From DB1 sp049323655 (GTDB taxonomy: Bacteria > Desulfobacterota > Desulfobulbia > Desulfobulbales > SURF-16): a stretch of 64,000 nucleotides of DNA. Below, piece after piece: positions 8,099 to 16,155 of the stretch. The notes under the pieces are model-generated. The model worked only from the letters and a program-made list of their open reading frames with translations. It searched no databases and was not told where the DNA came from. The stretch spans positions 71,521 through 135,520 of the forward strand of contig JBMONO010000051.1 of assembly GCA_049323655.1 (NCBI GenBank), written 5' to 3'. The position numbers and the translations under genes were made by a program. Each line of letters opens with the position of its first letter. Within the stretch, counting starts at the first letter, position 1.

Positions 8099-9484
8099 CT
8101 ACAGATCAAGAAGCATTTTCGCGATAGTAAAATAGGCAATGACGCCGAAGATATCAATAGTGGTGGTAACAAAAGGCCCGGTGGCCACCGCAGCGTCGAC
8201 ATCAAGCTTTTTAAGAATCAATGGCACGCAGGTGCCGACCGTTGCCGCAAGCGTCATGGCGAACAACACGGAAAAACCGACGACCAGGCCGAGCTCCAGG
8301 GGATCATTATAAGTAAAAAAGGCAAAGACCCCAAGAATCAAGCCGTAAAAGGAACCCAGGATAAGGCCGACCCTCATCTCCTTGAAAATAACCTTGCCCA
8401 GCTCCTGCATGTTGACGCGGCCGGTGGCGATGCCGCGCACGACAATGGTGCTCGACTGGGTGCCGATATTGCCGCCCATACCCATAACAATAGGAATAAA
8501 GGCGGCCAGGGCCAGCACCTTCTGCAGTTCCTGCTCGAACAGGGAAATAACAACCGCGGCAAGCACCCCGCCGATCCAGCTGGCAAAGAGCCACGGCGCC
8601 CGGGTGACGGCATTGGAGACAGTGGATTTCAGCAGAATCTCCCGGTCCTTACCGGCACCGGCCATCTGCAGAAAATCCTCGGTCGCCTCCTCCCGGATAA
8701 CGTCGATGATATCATCGACGGTGACGATACCGACCAGCCGGTAGGAGGAATCGACGACCGGCACCGCGAGGATGTTGTACTGGGAGACGATGTGGGCGGT
8801 CTCCTCCTGATCGGTGTCGGTGGTAACAGAGATGACATTGGGGTTCATGATGTTCTTAAGCTGGCGGTAGGGCGGATGGGTCAACAATTCCCGCAGGGAA
8901 AGAACACCGGCCAGTTTTCCCTCGTCCCCATGGGTGATGTAGAGGTAAAAAGCCATCTCCATCTCTTCGCTTCGCTGCTGCACTTTGTGGATGGCGTCAC
9001 CGACGCTCATCTCTCCGTCAAGGGCGAGAAAATCGGGAGACATGAGACCACCCGCTGTTTCCGGGTGATACTGCATGAGCTCCTCGACCTCTTCTCGATC
9101 CGCCTTGCCCATGTATTTGCGGATCTCGGCCGCCACTTCCCCGGGCAGGGCCTCAAGGAGGTCGGCGACATCGTCGGAGGCCATCTCCTTGATAACCGCA
9201 ACCATGAACTTGGGAGAGAGATTCTGGACCAACTCCAGCATCAGGGCACGGTCAAGTTCGCTCAAAAATTCACCGACCATGCTCGTCTGGGCGATGATAT
9301 TGAAAACATGGGAGCGCTCTTCCGGGGTCAGGTGCCGAAAAACCCAGGCAACATCGGCGGGATGGGTTTTGTTCAGCAGCCGCATCAGCCGGTCAACGGC
9401 ATTACGCCTGTTGAGACGACGAATGGTGTCAAGCAGCACCATGCCTTCACGGCCGATCAGCTCTTTCTTTACTTTTCCTTTCAT
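8099..9484 (-). CDS. mgtE: Magnesium transporter MgtE
   Basis: The 461-residue protein has the full MgtE layout: a cytoplasmic helical N domain, two CBS domains (about 140-265, with GLMSPDFLALDGEMSVGDAI and VVDSSYRLVGIVTVDDIIDV) and five C-terminal membrane helices carrying the signature GMGGNIGTQSSTIVVRGIAT. MgtE is a gated Mg2+ channel: the N and CBS domains bind Mg2+ and close the pore. Usual length. The DegS-like protease gene follows at 14 bases. Confidence 0.96.
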   Translation of the reverse strand: MKGKVKKELIGREGMVLLDTIRRLNRRNAVDRLMRLLNKTHPADVAWVFRHLTPEERSHVFNIIAQTSMVGEFLSELDRALMLELVQNLSPKFMVAVIKEMASDDVADLLEALPGEVAAEIRKYMGKADREEVEELMQYHPETAGGLMSPDFLALDGEMSVGDAIHKVQQRSEEMEMAFYLYITHGDEGKLAGVLSLRELLTHPPYRQLKNIMNPNVISVTTDTDQEETAHIVSQYNILAVPVVDSSYRLVGIVTVDDIIDVIREEATEDFLQMAGAGKDREILLKSTVSNAVTRAPWLFASWIGGVLAAVVISLFEQELQKVLALAAFIPIVMGMGGNIGTQSSTIVVRGIATGRVNMQELGKVIFKEMRVGLILGSFYGLILGVFAFFTYNDPLELGLVVGFSVLFAMTLAATVGTCVPLILKKLDVDAAVATGPFVTTTIDIFGVIAYFTIAKMLLDL

Positions 9485-9578
9485 AGACCTCGGTCCCGAC
9501 CGCCGGATAAGCGCACCGCCATTCCGACATTCACACCATCACCAACCAACCGACAGACCGGAGCGGTCATGCCGGCTC

Positions 9579-9941
9579 TCACTGGTCCCGATCGTTTTTC
9601 AACCACTGCCGGACAAGTTCACCCGCTTTGCCGGGATCACTGTCAGCCATCTTCCTCATCTTCCCCTGTTCGCCCCTGACGCCGATCGACTCGTAATGAT
9701 TGTCGGCCATAGAGGGAAACGTCGTCGGATCGTCACCGTCCTCGTTCTCTTTTTTTTCAGCAACTTTCTTTTGTTGTCGGACCTTGTTTACCGTTGTCAC
9801 TGCCTTTATCCTTTGATAATCAAAGAGAAAGGCAAAAAATGGCCGAATGACGAAAACAAAAAACAGGACCAGCAGCAGAAGGATGACCAGCGGCAGGGCC
9901 AGCATTTCGACGATTGTAATCAATCCGTCAATGTTTTCCAT
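9579..9941 (-). CDS. Small membrane protein with FliF-like C-terminal tail
   Basis: The 120-residue protein (MENIDGLITIVEMLALPLVI...) has one strong membrane segment at about residues 8-32, a charged linker rich in K and E, and a C-terminal stretch DPGKAGELVRQWLKND. That stretch resembles the tail of the flagellar MS-ring protein FliF that binds FliG. The rest of FliF is absent and no flagellar gene is nearby. The frame continues upstream to 10082, but those 47 residues look non-coding, so the ATG at 9941 is used; neither start has a good ribosome site. It lies just upstream of mgtE on the same strand. Confidence 0.6.
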   Translation of the reverse strand: MENIDGLITIVEMLALPLVILLLLVLFFVFVIRPFFAFLFDYQRIKAVTTVNKVRQQKKVAEKKENEDGDDPTTFPSMADNHYESIGVRGEQGKMRKMADSDPGKAGELVRQWLKNDRDQ

Positions 9942-10088
9942 ATCAAAAAAGAATATGAGCGGATAGCCTTCAGGTATGGTATTTTGCCGGATAAGGTTGG
10001 CGGCTGTCTTATCGTTCACCTTCGTATACCATGCCGCCCCGCAGAGTTCCACCGCTCTTTTATCAGTCTGCTGAAAAAGCATTCCCTG

Positions 10089-10106
10089 ACTTTACGAGAC
10101 CATCAA
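10089..10106. repeat. Remnant of the shared repeat terminus
   Basis: ACTTTACGAGACCATCAA matches the outer end shared by the repeat families (TTTTACGAGACCATC) but has no recognisable arm next to it. It lies 16 bases before the start codon of the diguanylate cyclase. Confidence 0.5.
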
Positions 10107-10121
10107 ATTTCCGCTGAACAC

Positions 10122-11294
10122 ATGCAGATCATCCGCAATAAAATTCTTCAGTGCCTCTACAATTTTTCCGGTGACGACAAAAAGCTCATCCAGGAACTGG
10201 AAGGGATCATTCGTGAGCACGGAGACCCGACCTTTCCGCTCATCTTTCATGTCCTCACCCATCTCGATCTGCCGCCGGCAGAGGCGGAGACCGCTTGGCG
10301 CGAAATCTGCCGCCACCGGGAAAGAATGTCGAACCTGCTGGAGCATGATGTCAACCTGCGTACCGCCATCTGCGATTATTTCTGTTCCATTCATCGCTCC
10401 CTGAAGAACCCCAAGGTGGTCGAGCTGCACATTTTCGAATCAACCTTGAACAGCGTGAAATTCGACCGCCTCACCGGTCTTTACAACCGGGGTTATTTTG
10501 ACGAATCGATCGTCCGCGAGCTGGCGCGCGCCAAACGCTATGACACCGAGCTGTCGATCCTCTTTCTCGACATCGACGATTTCAAACGGATCAACGACAC
10601 CTTCGGCCACCCGGCCGGCGATTATGTCCTGAAGGAAATTTCCCACGCCCTGCTCGGCGCCATCCGCTCAGAGGATATCGCCGCCCGGTACGGCGGCGAA
10701 GAAATCGTCATCATTTTGCCGGAGACGAGCAAAATAACAGCCCTGATTCTGGCGGAAAGATTACGGGAACTGATCGAAAACTTCACTCTTGAGCTTGGCG
10801 GGCAAAACATCACCATCACAGTCAGCGGCGGTATCGCCAGCTTTCCCATCGATGCGTGCGAGGCCGCCGATCTCGTCTCTTTTGCCGACAAGGCTCTCCT
10901 CCAGGCAAAAACTGCCGGCAAAAACATCATCCAGGCATACTCCCCAAACAAACGTCGCTATGTGCGGATTGATTTTTTCTCAACAATCCTTGTCCAGCAG
11001 ATCAGCATGCAACAGACAAACGAACCAGTCAGCGCCCGCTCGAAAAACATGAGCCTGACCGGGATCCTTTTTGAATCACCCACCCCATTTGACATCGGCA
11101 GCAAGATCCAGATGCAGATTCCCTTTGACGAGTTCAACGAAACGCTGCTCATTCTCGGCACGGTGGTCAGGATTGAAATCCTCGCCGAGAACTGCTACGA
11201 TATCGGAGTATCCTTTCTGGAGATGGACCACAGCTGCAAAAACGAAATATCCCGCTATCTCCTGAAACAGATCGGCAGAAACCTCCTTGATTAA
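10122..11294 (+). CDS. Diguanylate cyclase with C-terminal PilZ domain
   Basis: The 390-residue soluble protein begins with a helical N-terminal region of about 110 residues with no known sensor fold. A GGDEF domain (about 115-275) follows, with active-site GGEEI at about 191-195 and an RxxD I-site (RSED) exactly five residues before it, so both synthesis of c-di-GMP and product inhibition are expected. A C-terminal PilZ domain (about 285-385) carries RRYVR and NMSLTGILF, the two c-di-GMP-binding signatures. The ATG at 10122 has no clear ribosome site; the frame is open far upstream, but that part is antisense to mgtE. A repeat terminus ends 16 bases before the start. Confidence 0.9.
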   Translation: MQIIRNKILQCLYNFSGDDKKLIQELEGIIREHGDPTFPLIFHVLTHLDLPPAEAETAWREICRHRERMSNLLEHDVNLRTAICDYFCSIHRSLKNPKVVELHIFESTLNSVKFDRLTGLYNRGYFDESIVRELARAKRYDTELSILFLDIDDFKRINDTFGHPAGDYVLKEISHALLGAIRSEDIAARYGGEEIVIILPETSKITALILAERLRELIENFTLELGGQNITITVSGGIASFPIDACEAADLVSFADKALLQAKTAGKNIIQAYSPNKRRYVRIDFFSTILVQQISMQQTNEPVSARSKNMSLTGILFESPTPFDIGSKIQMQIPFDEFNETLLILGTVVRIEILAENCYDIGVSFLEMDHSCKNEISRYLLKQIGRNLLD

Positions 11295-11350
11295 CAGGTG
11301 TTGTCGCGACGGTTTGCAACGGGACAGCACCCCGTGCCGGAGCCCATCGG

Positions 11351-12715
11351 ATGCCTCCTTATCTCAGTCTCTCTTTCCGCAAAACAGACGATTCCCAAAA
11401 CATCTGGAGTCTGCGGGAACAGGACCTGCCGCCCCTGGCGCGCATCGCCCTCCGGATGCGAAAAATCTTCTTCATCATCGTTCGATCGCCCTACAACCGC
11501 CGGATCAGCAGTCAGGCCGCCGCCCTCTCCTTCACCTTTCTCCTCTCGCTTGTGCCGCTGCTGGCCATGATCTTTTCCGTGGCCAAGGGTTTTGGCCTGC
11601 AGGACAAGGTTGAACCGATGCTGCTGGAAAAAACCCTGGGCGGAGAGATCGCCGCAGGTCTTGTCCCGAAGATTCTTGAATACGTTGACAACACCAACGT
11701 AACGGCACTCGGTTCCGCCGGTCTGCTGTTCATGCTCTCCACCTCAATCTCGCTGCTCGGCCAGATAGAAAACGCCTTTAACACGATCTGGCTGGTTGCA
11801 ACACCGCGAACTTTTATCAGAAAAGCAACCGACTATCTGGCACTGCTCATCCTCAGCCCCCTGCTGCTGGCAATCACCGTCGGCATGGCAACAACCCTAA
11901 ACAGTCACGCCATCCTCCAGAAACTCCTGGAAATCGGAGTATTGGCCGGCGCGATGAAACTGCTGATTCTTGCCCTGCCCTGGATATCGAGCGTTTTTTT
12001 CCTGACCCTTGTCTTGCTGATTCTCCCCAACACCAGGGTCAAGGTATTGCCCGCCCTGCTGGCCGGCATCGTCGCCGGCGTTCTCTGGCAACTGAGCCAG
12101 TTTCTCTTCATCACCTTCCAGATCGGGGTGGCCCGATACAATGCCATTTACGGCACCTTCGCCTCCCTGCCCATCTTCATGATCTGGCTGCAGGCAAGCT
12201 GGAGCATCATTCTTTTCGGCGGGCTGATCAGTTTTGCCTGCCAACGGGCCGCCACCTTCCATCCCCTTGAATTTGCGACACATATCCCATTTGCCGAACA
12301 GGAAAAAATCAGCCTGGCAACGCTGCTTGCCATCTGCCGCCGGTTCGCCAAGGGCGAAGGCCCGTCTGCCGCGGCACAGATAAGTGATGAACTGGGAATT
12401 TCCGAAAATTTCGTCGCCGAATCACTCCAGCGCCTGGTACGCATCAACACCATCCTGCCGGTGCAGAATGAGGCCGCCGATCTCTTCGTTCCGGCAAAAC
12501 CGGTACAGGATCTGCATGTCGCTGACTATTTTCTCGACATCCATGAGACAGGAAAAGATACCCTGCTCTTCAAGGACAGAGAAATCAACACGGCGGTGGA
12601 GGAGATTCTTGCCGGGCGCGGTCGGGCGCTGCAAATGGGATTCGCTGGCAGAGGGATGGCAACGACGGCAGGGGAGGAAGAAAGACAACAAATCGACGGT
12701 CGGGAGTCGGAATAA
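11351..12715 (+). CDS. YihY/BrkB-family membrane protein
   Basis: The 454-residue protein has the YihY core: RISSQAAALSFTFLLSLVPL at the first helix, then about six membrane segments to residue 300, including AGIVAGVLWQLSQFLF and the conserved FQIGVARYNAIYGTFASLPIFM-like stretch. A soluble tail of about 150 residues includes a winged-helix-like segment (AAQISDELGISENFVAESLQRL). Members were once called RNase BN, but that activity belongs to another protein; the true role is unknown, possibly transport. The tail suggests binding to nucleic acid or protein. The last codons run into a hairpin shared with convergent typA. Confidence 0.88.
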   Translation: MPPYLSLSFRKTDDSQNIWSLREQDLPPLARIALRMRKIFFIIVRSPYNRRISSQAAALSFTFLLSLVPLLAMIFSVAKGFGLQDKVEPMLLEKTLGGEIAAGLVPKILEYVDNTNVTALGSAGLLFMLSTSISLLGQIENAFNTIWLVATPRTFIRKATDYLALLILSPLLLAITVGMATTLNSHAILQKLLEIGVLAGAMKLLILALPWISSVFFLTLVLLILPNTRVKVLPALLAGIVAGVLWQLSQFLFITFQIGVARYNAIYGTFASLPIFMIWLQASWSIILFGGLISFACQRAATFHPLEFATHIPFAEQEKISLATLLAICRRFAKGEGPSAAAQISDELGISENFVAESLQRLVRINTILPVQNEAADLFVPAKPVQDLHVADYFLDIHETGKDTLLFKDREINTAVEEILAGRGRALQMGFAGRGMATTAGEEERQQIDGRESE

Positions 12716-12748
12716 ACGGCTCGCTACCGGCCGCTTCCGACTCCCGAC
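12699..12748. terminator. Strong hairpin between convergent yihY-like and typA genes
   Basis: GTCGGGAGTCGGAA (12699-12712) pairs perfectly with TTCCGACTCCCGAC (12735-12748), a 14-bp stem. It spans the stop codon of the plus-strand gene and lies just before the typA stop. There is no clear U-run on either strand, so it may protect 3' ends rather than terminate by itself. Confidence 0.5.
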
Positions 12749-12757
12749 ACGAGTTGA

Positions 12758-14569
12758 TTACGGCTTCCAGCTGCCGCCCTTGCGCTTGCGCAGGCGGATG
12801 GAAGCAGGGGTCACCTCGACGAGTTCGTCGTCGTTGATATAGGCGATGCAATCCTCCAGACTCATCAGGCGAGGCGGGGTGAGGATAACCGCCTCGTCCG
12901 AGCCGGAGGCACGCATATTGGTCAACTTCTTGCCCTTGGCCGGATTGACCACCATGTCCACCGGCCGGCTGTTTTCACCGACGATCTGGCCGGCATAGAC
13001 ATCGATGCCCGGCCCGAGGAAGAGCCGACCCCGTTCCTGCAGGTTAAACAGGGCATAGGCCACCGTGGTGCACGGCTCCTTGACGATGAGCACCCCGTTG
13101 ACCCGATTGACGATATCACCGGCATAGGGACCGTATTCGGCAAAGACGTAATTCATGATCCCCATCCCCTTGGTGTCGGTCATGAACTGGGAACGGAAGC
13201 CGAGCAGGCCACGGGTGGGGATCTTGTAGATCAGCTTGGCCATGCCGTTTTCATTGCGCATCTCCTGCATCTGCCCCTTGAGCTTGCCGAGCTTTTCGAT
13301 CACCACCCCCTGGTACTGCTCATCGACATCGATGGTCAACTCCTCGTAGGGCTCGAGCAGCACGCCGTTTTCCTCCCGCATGATAACCTGGGGCCGGGTG
13401 ACCTGGAACTCGTAGCCCTCTCGCCGCATTTTTTCGATGAGAATAGAGAGATGCAGCTCCCCGCGACCGGACACCTTGTAACCAACCCCGTCCGTCAGCG
13501 GTTCGACCCGCAGGGCGACATCGGCGAGAATCTCCCGGGACAACCGCTCCTCGATGTGGCGGGAGGTGACGAACTTGCCTTCCTTGCCGGCAAAGGGGGA
13601 ATCATTGGGCACGAAATTCATCGACAGGGTAGGCGGATCAATCTCGATCAGCGGCAGGGGACGCGGATCACTGGGATCGGTAAAGGTAACCCCGACCGTC
13701 ACGTCATCCATGCCGGCCACCGCGACAATTTCACCCGTTGTCGCCTCGCTGACCGCGAATTTCTCATTGGCCTCAAAACGGAAAATCTTGGAGATGCGGA
13801 TCGGCGAGATGGAGCCGTCACGCCGGGCCACGGCTATGTCCTTGTTGATCTTCAGGGTGCCGTTGACCACCTTGCCGATGCCGAGCCGACCGAGATAGGG
13901 CGAATAATCGATGGTGTTGACCTGCATCTGCAGAGGGGCATCGGTGCTGCCCGCTGGTGGCGGAACAGCGGTAACGATCAGCTCCGAAATAGGCTCCATG
14001 GTGTTGTTTTCCTCGTCCAGGGTCCGCCGGGCATAGCCCTGCTTAGCCGAAGCATAGACCACAGGGAAATCGAGCAGCTCATCGGGGGCGTCGAGCTTGA
14101 CGAAGAGATCAAAGACCTGATCCACCACCCACTCGCAACGGGCCGCCGGCTTGTCGATTTTGTTAATGACAACAATGATCGGCAGCTTGTTGGCCAGGGC
14201 CTTTTTCAACACAAAATAAGTCTGGGGCATCGGCCCCTCCTGGGCATCGACGAGAAGAAGGCAACCGTCCGCCATCCGCAGCACCCGCTCCACCTGACCG
14301 CCAAAATCAGCATGACCGGGAGTATCGATGATATTGATCCAGTAATCCTTATACCGGTAAGAACCGTTTTTTGAGGCAATGGTGATACCCCGTTCCCGCT
14401 CGAGATCCATCGAGTCCATCAACCGTTCGGTCACCGCCTGATTTTCCCGGAACATACCGCTCTGCTGAAAGAGCTGATCGACCAGGGTCGTCTTGCCGTG
14501 GTCAACATGGGCGATGATCGCCACATTTCTGATTTTTGACTGATCCATACTTTTTCGCAATCTATCCAT
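12758..14569 (-). CDS. typA: Ribosome-associated GTPase TypA/BipA
   Basis: The 603-residue translational GTPase has G1 AHVDHGKTT near residue 20, the switch with RERGITIASK, G3 DTPGHADFGG and G4 NKID, followed by domain II, EF-G-like domains III and V, and the C-terminal BipA domain (PTRGLLGFRSQFMTDTKG). BipA binds the ribosome and helps 50S assembly and stress adaptation. Two starts are possible: ATG 14569 (used) and ATG 14548 (MDQSKIRNV); neither has a strong ribosome site. A good promoter lies at 14627-14655. The length is normal. Confidence 0.96.
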   Translation of the reverse strand: MDRLRKSMDQSKIRNVAIIAHVDHGKTTLVDQLFQQSGMFRENQAVTERLMDSMDLERERGITIASKNGSYRYKDYWINIIDTPGHADFGGQVERVLRMADGCLLLVDAQEGPMPQTYFVLKKALANKLPIIVVINKIDKPAARCEWVVDQVFDLFVKLDAPDELLDFPVVYASAKQGYARRTLDEENNTMEPISELIVTAVPPPAGSTDAPLQMQVNTIDYSPYLGRLGIGKVVNGTLKINKDIAVARRDGSISPIRISKIFRFEANEKFAVSEATTGEIVAVAGMDDVTVGVTFTDPSDPRPLPLIEIDPPTLSMNFVPNDSPFAGKEGKFVTSRHIEERLSREILADVALRVEPLTDGVGYKVSGRGELHLSILIEKMRREGYEFQVTRPQVIMREENGVLLEPYEELTIDVDEQYQGVVIEKLGKLKGQMQEMRNENGMAKLIYKIPTRGLLGFRSQFMTDTKGMGIMNYVFAEYGPYAGDIVNRVNGVLIVKEPCTTVAYALFNLQERGRLFLGPGIDVYAGQIVGENSRPVDMVVNPAKGKKLTNMRASGSDEAVILTPPRLMSLEDCIAYINDDELVEVTPASIRLRKRKGGSWKP

Positions 14570-14626
14570 AAGGGGCTGTGTTCGGCAGGCGGACTCCTAC
14601 CCCTAAAATCCGCCAAAAAATTTGAT

Positions 14627-14655
14627 ATTATAAATGACAACCAAGTAACTGACAA
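14627..14655 (-). promoter_or_regulatory. Predicted sigma-70 promoter of typA
   Basis: On the minus strand TTGTCA (14655-14650), a 17-base spacer and a perfect TATAAT (14632-14627) are present, which places transcription start near 14620, about 50 bases before the typA start codon. This is the best consensus promoter in the window. Confidence 0.75.
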
Positions 14656-14735
14656 TCACAAAAACAATCTTTTTCCTAACAGCTCGCAAAATAAACTGTT
14701 GGCAGCACGCCGGTGCGCTATAACCTCCGAAAAAA

Positions 14736-14870
14736 GACAAACCCGTAAAAAGTCTTTTTTCACCACAGAGCGCACAGAGAACGCAGAGAAAAAATCTTTA
14801 ATTACAATTAGTTATCTCTGTGCGCTCTGTGGTCTCCGTGGTTGATTTTCAGTTTTTGCGACGCCATCAA
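14736..14870. repeat. Family A palindromic repeat (copy A2), left flank of the RND operon
   Basis: The 135-bp element runs from GACAAACCCGTAAAAAGTC to TTTTTGCGACGCCATCAA. Inside it ACCACAGAGCGCACAGAGA and TCTCTGTGCGCTCTGTGGT form a perfect 19-bp inverted repeat. It is the inverted partner of copy A3 at 19545-19679; read in the same direction they differ at only two positions. In the gap 14570-15003 the only other signals are the typA promoter and the ribosome site of the next gene. Confidence 0.92.
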
Positions 14871-15003
14871 AAAAGCAGGAACGTTTTTTTCCCGATGGCC
14901 GACACAATGACCCAAACGGAACCACAAATTCTCAGTCGTGTTTTTCCCCTCTTGGAGGTATGATGCTCAACGCACAAGAAAAACGCACGGACATGGAGAC
15001 AGC

Positions 15004-16155
15004 ATGCAGGAAGACAACATAACCCCGCAGACCCGGCGGGGCCGAATCGTCAAACAGCTCATGACCAATCTGCCCCGCCTGCTGCTGGTCGCACTGGTCA
15101 TGGCGATTGTCGTCTTTGCTGTGGCGGTGAAAAAAGAACAGGCCCGCCTGACCGAACAAAAGGAAACCGCTCTGGCCAAGGAACGCCCGCCGGTCAACGT
15201 CGTGCTGCTTGCCCTCAGCCCAGGGGTCATCCATGACCGCATCAATCTGCCCGGCGAGATCGAACCCTGGATCCGGCTGGAGATGCTGGCCCGGATCAGC
15301 GGTACGGTGGAAGAGGTGCTGGTCGTCGAAGGGCAGAAGGTGCGGGAAGGCGAGGTTCTGGCCCGCATCGAGGAGGCGGATTATCGCATCGCCCTCGATG
15401 CGGCTCGGGCCAACTTCGACCTGGCCCGGGTAACCAGCGAGAGAATCAGACAACTCCGCGACCAGGACATCGTCCCCGTCGCCGAACTCGACAAGACGGA
15501 AAACGAGCTGCGCACCGCCAGGGCGGCCATGGAGAATGCCGCTCTCAATCTCTCCCGCTGCCGCGTCGTTGCCCCCATGTCCGGAGTAATCCGCCGTCTC
15601 GACCTGAAAAAAGGACTGATGCTCGGCGTCGGCGACCCGATGGCGGAACTGCTGCAAATCGACCAGGTCAAGGCGGTGATCGGCATACCGGAATCGGACG
15701 TGGCGGCGGTGCGCGACCTCGACACGGTGGAGTTTACCATTCAAGCCTTGGAGAACCGCAGGGTCAGCGGCCGCCTCCATTTTCTATCCCCCGCCCCGGA
15801 CAACCTGGCCCGCCTCTTTCGACTGGAACTAGCGGTGGATAATGGTGACGGCGCAATTCTCCCCGGCATGTTCGTGCGGGCAAACATCATCAAAAAAACG
15901 GTGACAAACGCCATCACCGTCCCCCTTTACGCGGTGCTGAGCCGCAACGACGAACACTTTGTCTTTGTCGAGAAGGCTGGTCTCGCCGAAAAACGGCCGG
16001 TTACCCTCGGCATCCTCGAAGAGTGGCAGGCCCAGGTTGCGAGCGGGCTCGCCGCCGGAGAACGGGTCATCATCGAAGGCCAGCGCGACGTCGAAGAGGG
16101 CCAGCCGCTCACCGTTATCAAGCAGGTGACCGCGCCGGAGGCGACACCGAGATGA
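15004..16155 (+). CDS. RND efflux periplasmic adaptor (membrane fusion protein)
   Basis: The 383-residue protein has an N-terminal membrane anchor (about residues 22-42), no lipobox, and the HlyD/AcrA layout: a lipoyl half-motif (ARISGTVEEVLVVEGQKVREGEVLARIE), a coiled-coil hairpin (about 125-175), a second lipoyl half (VVAPMSGVIRRLDLKKGLML) and beta-barrel/membrane-proximal domains. It links the inner-membrane pump to an outer-membrane channel. GGAGACAGC before the ATG at 15004 fixes the start. Its TGA overlaps the pump start codon (ATGA). No TolC-type gene is in the operon, so a channel must be encoded elsewhere. Confidence 0.93.
   Translation: MQEDNITPQTRRGRIVKQLMTNLPRLLLVALVMAIVVFAVAVKKEQARLTEQKETALAKERPPVNVVLLALSPGVIHDRINLPGEIEPWIRLEMLARISGTVEEVLVVEGQKVREGEVLARIEEADYRIALDAARANFDLARVTSERIRQLRDQDIVPVAELDKTENELRTARAAMENAALNLSRCRVVAPMSGVIRRLDLKKGLMLGVGDPMAELLQIDQVKAVIGIPESDVAAVRDLDTVEFTIQALENRRVSGRLHFLSPAPDNLARLFRLELAVDNGDGAILPGMFVRANIIKKTVTNAITVPLYAVLSRNDEHFVFVEKAGLAEKRPVTLGILEEWQAQVASGLAAGERVIIEGQRDVEEGQPLTVIKQVTAPEATPR

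Noticed and set aside
7898..9679. Plus-strand open frame of 593 codons
   Set aside because: It is antisense to degS/mgtE, rich in R, H, G and D, and matches no family; a GC-rich shadow of real genes.
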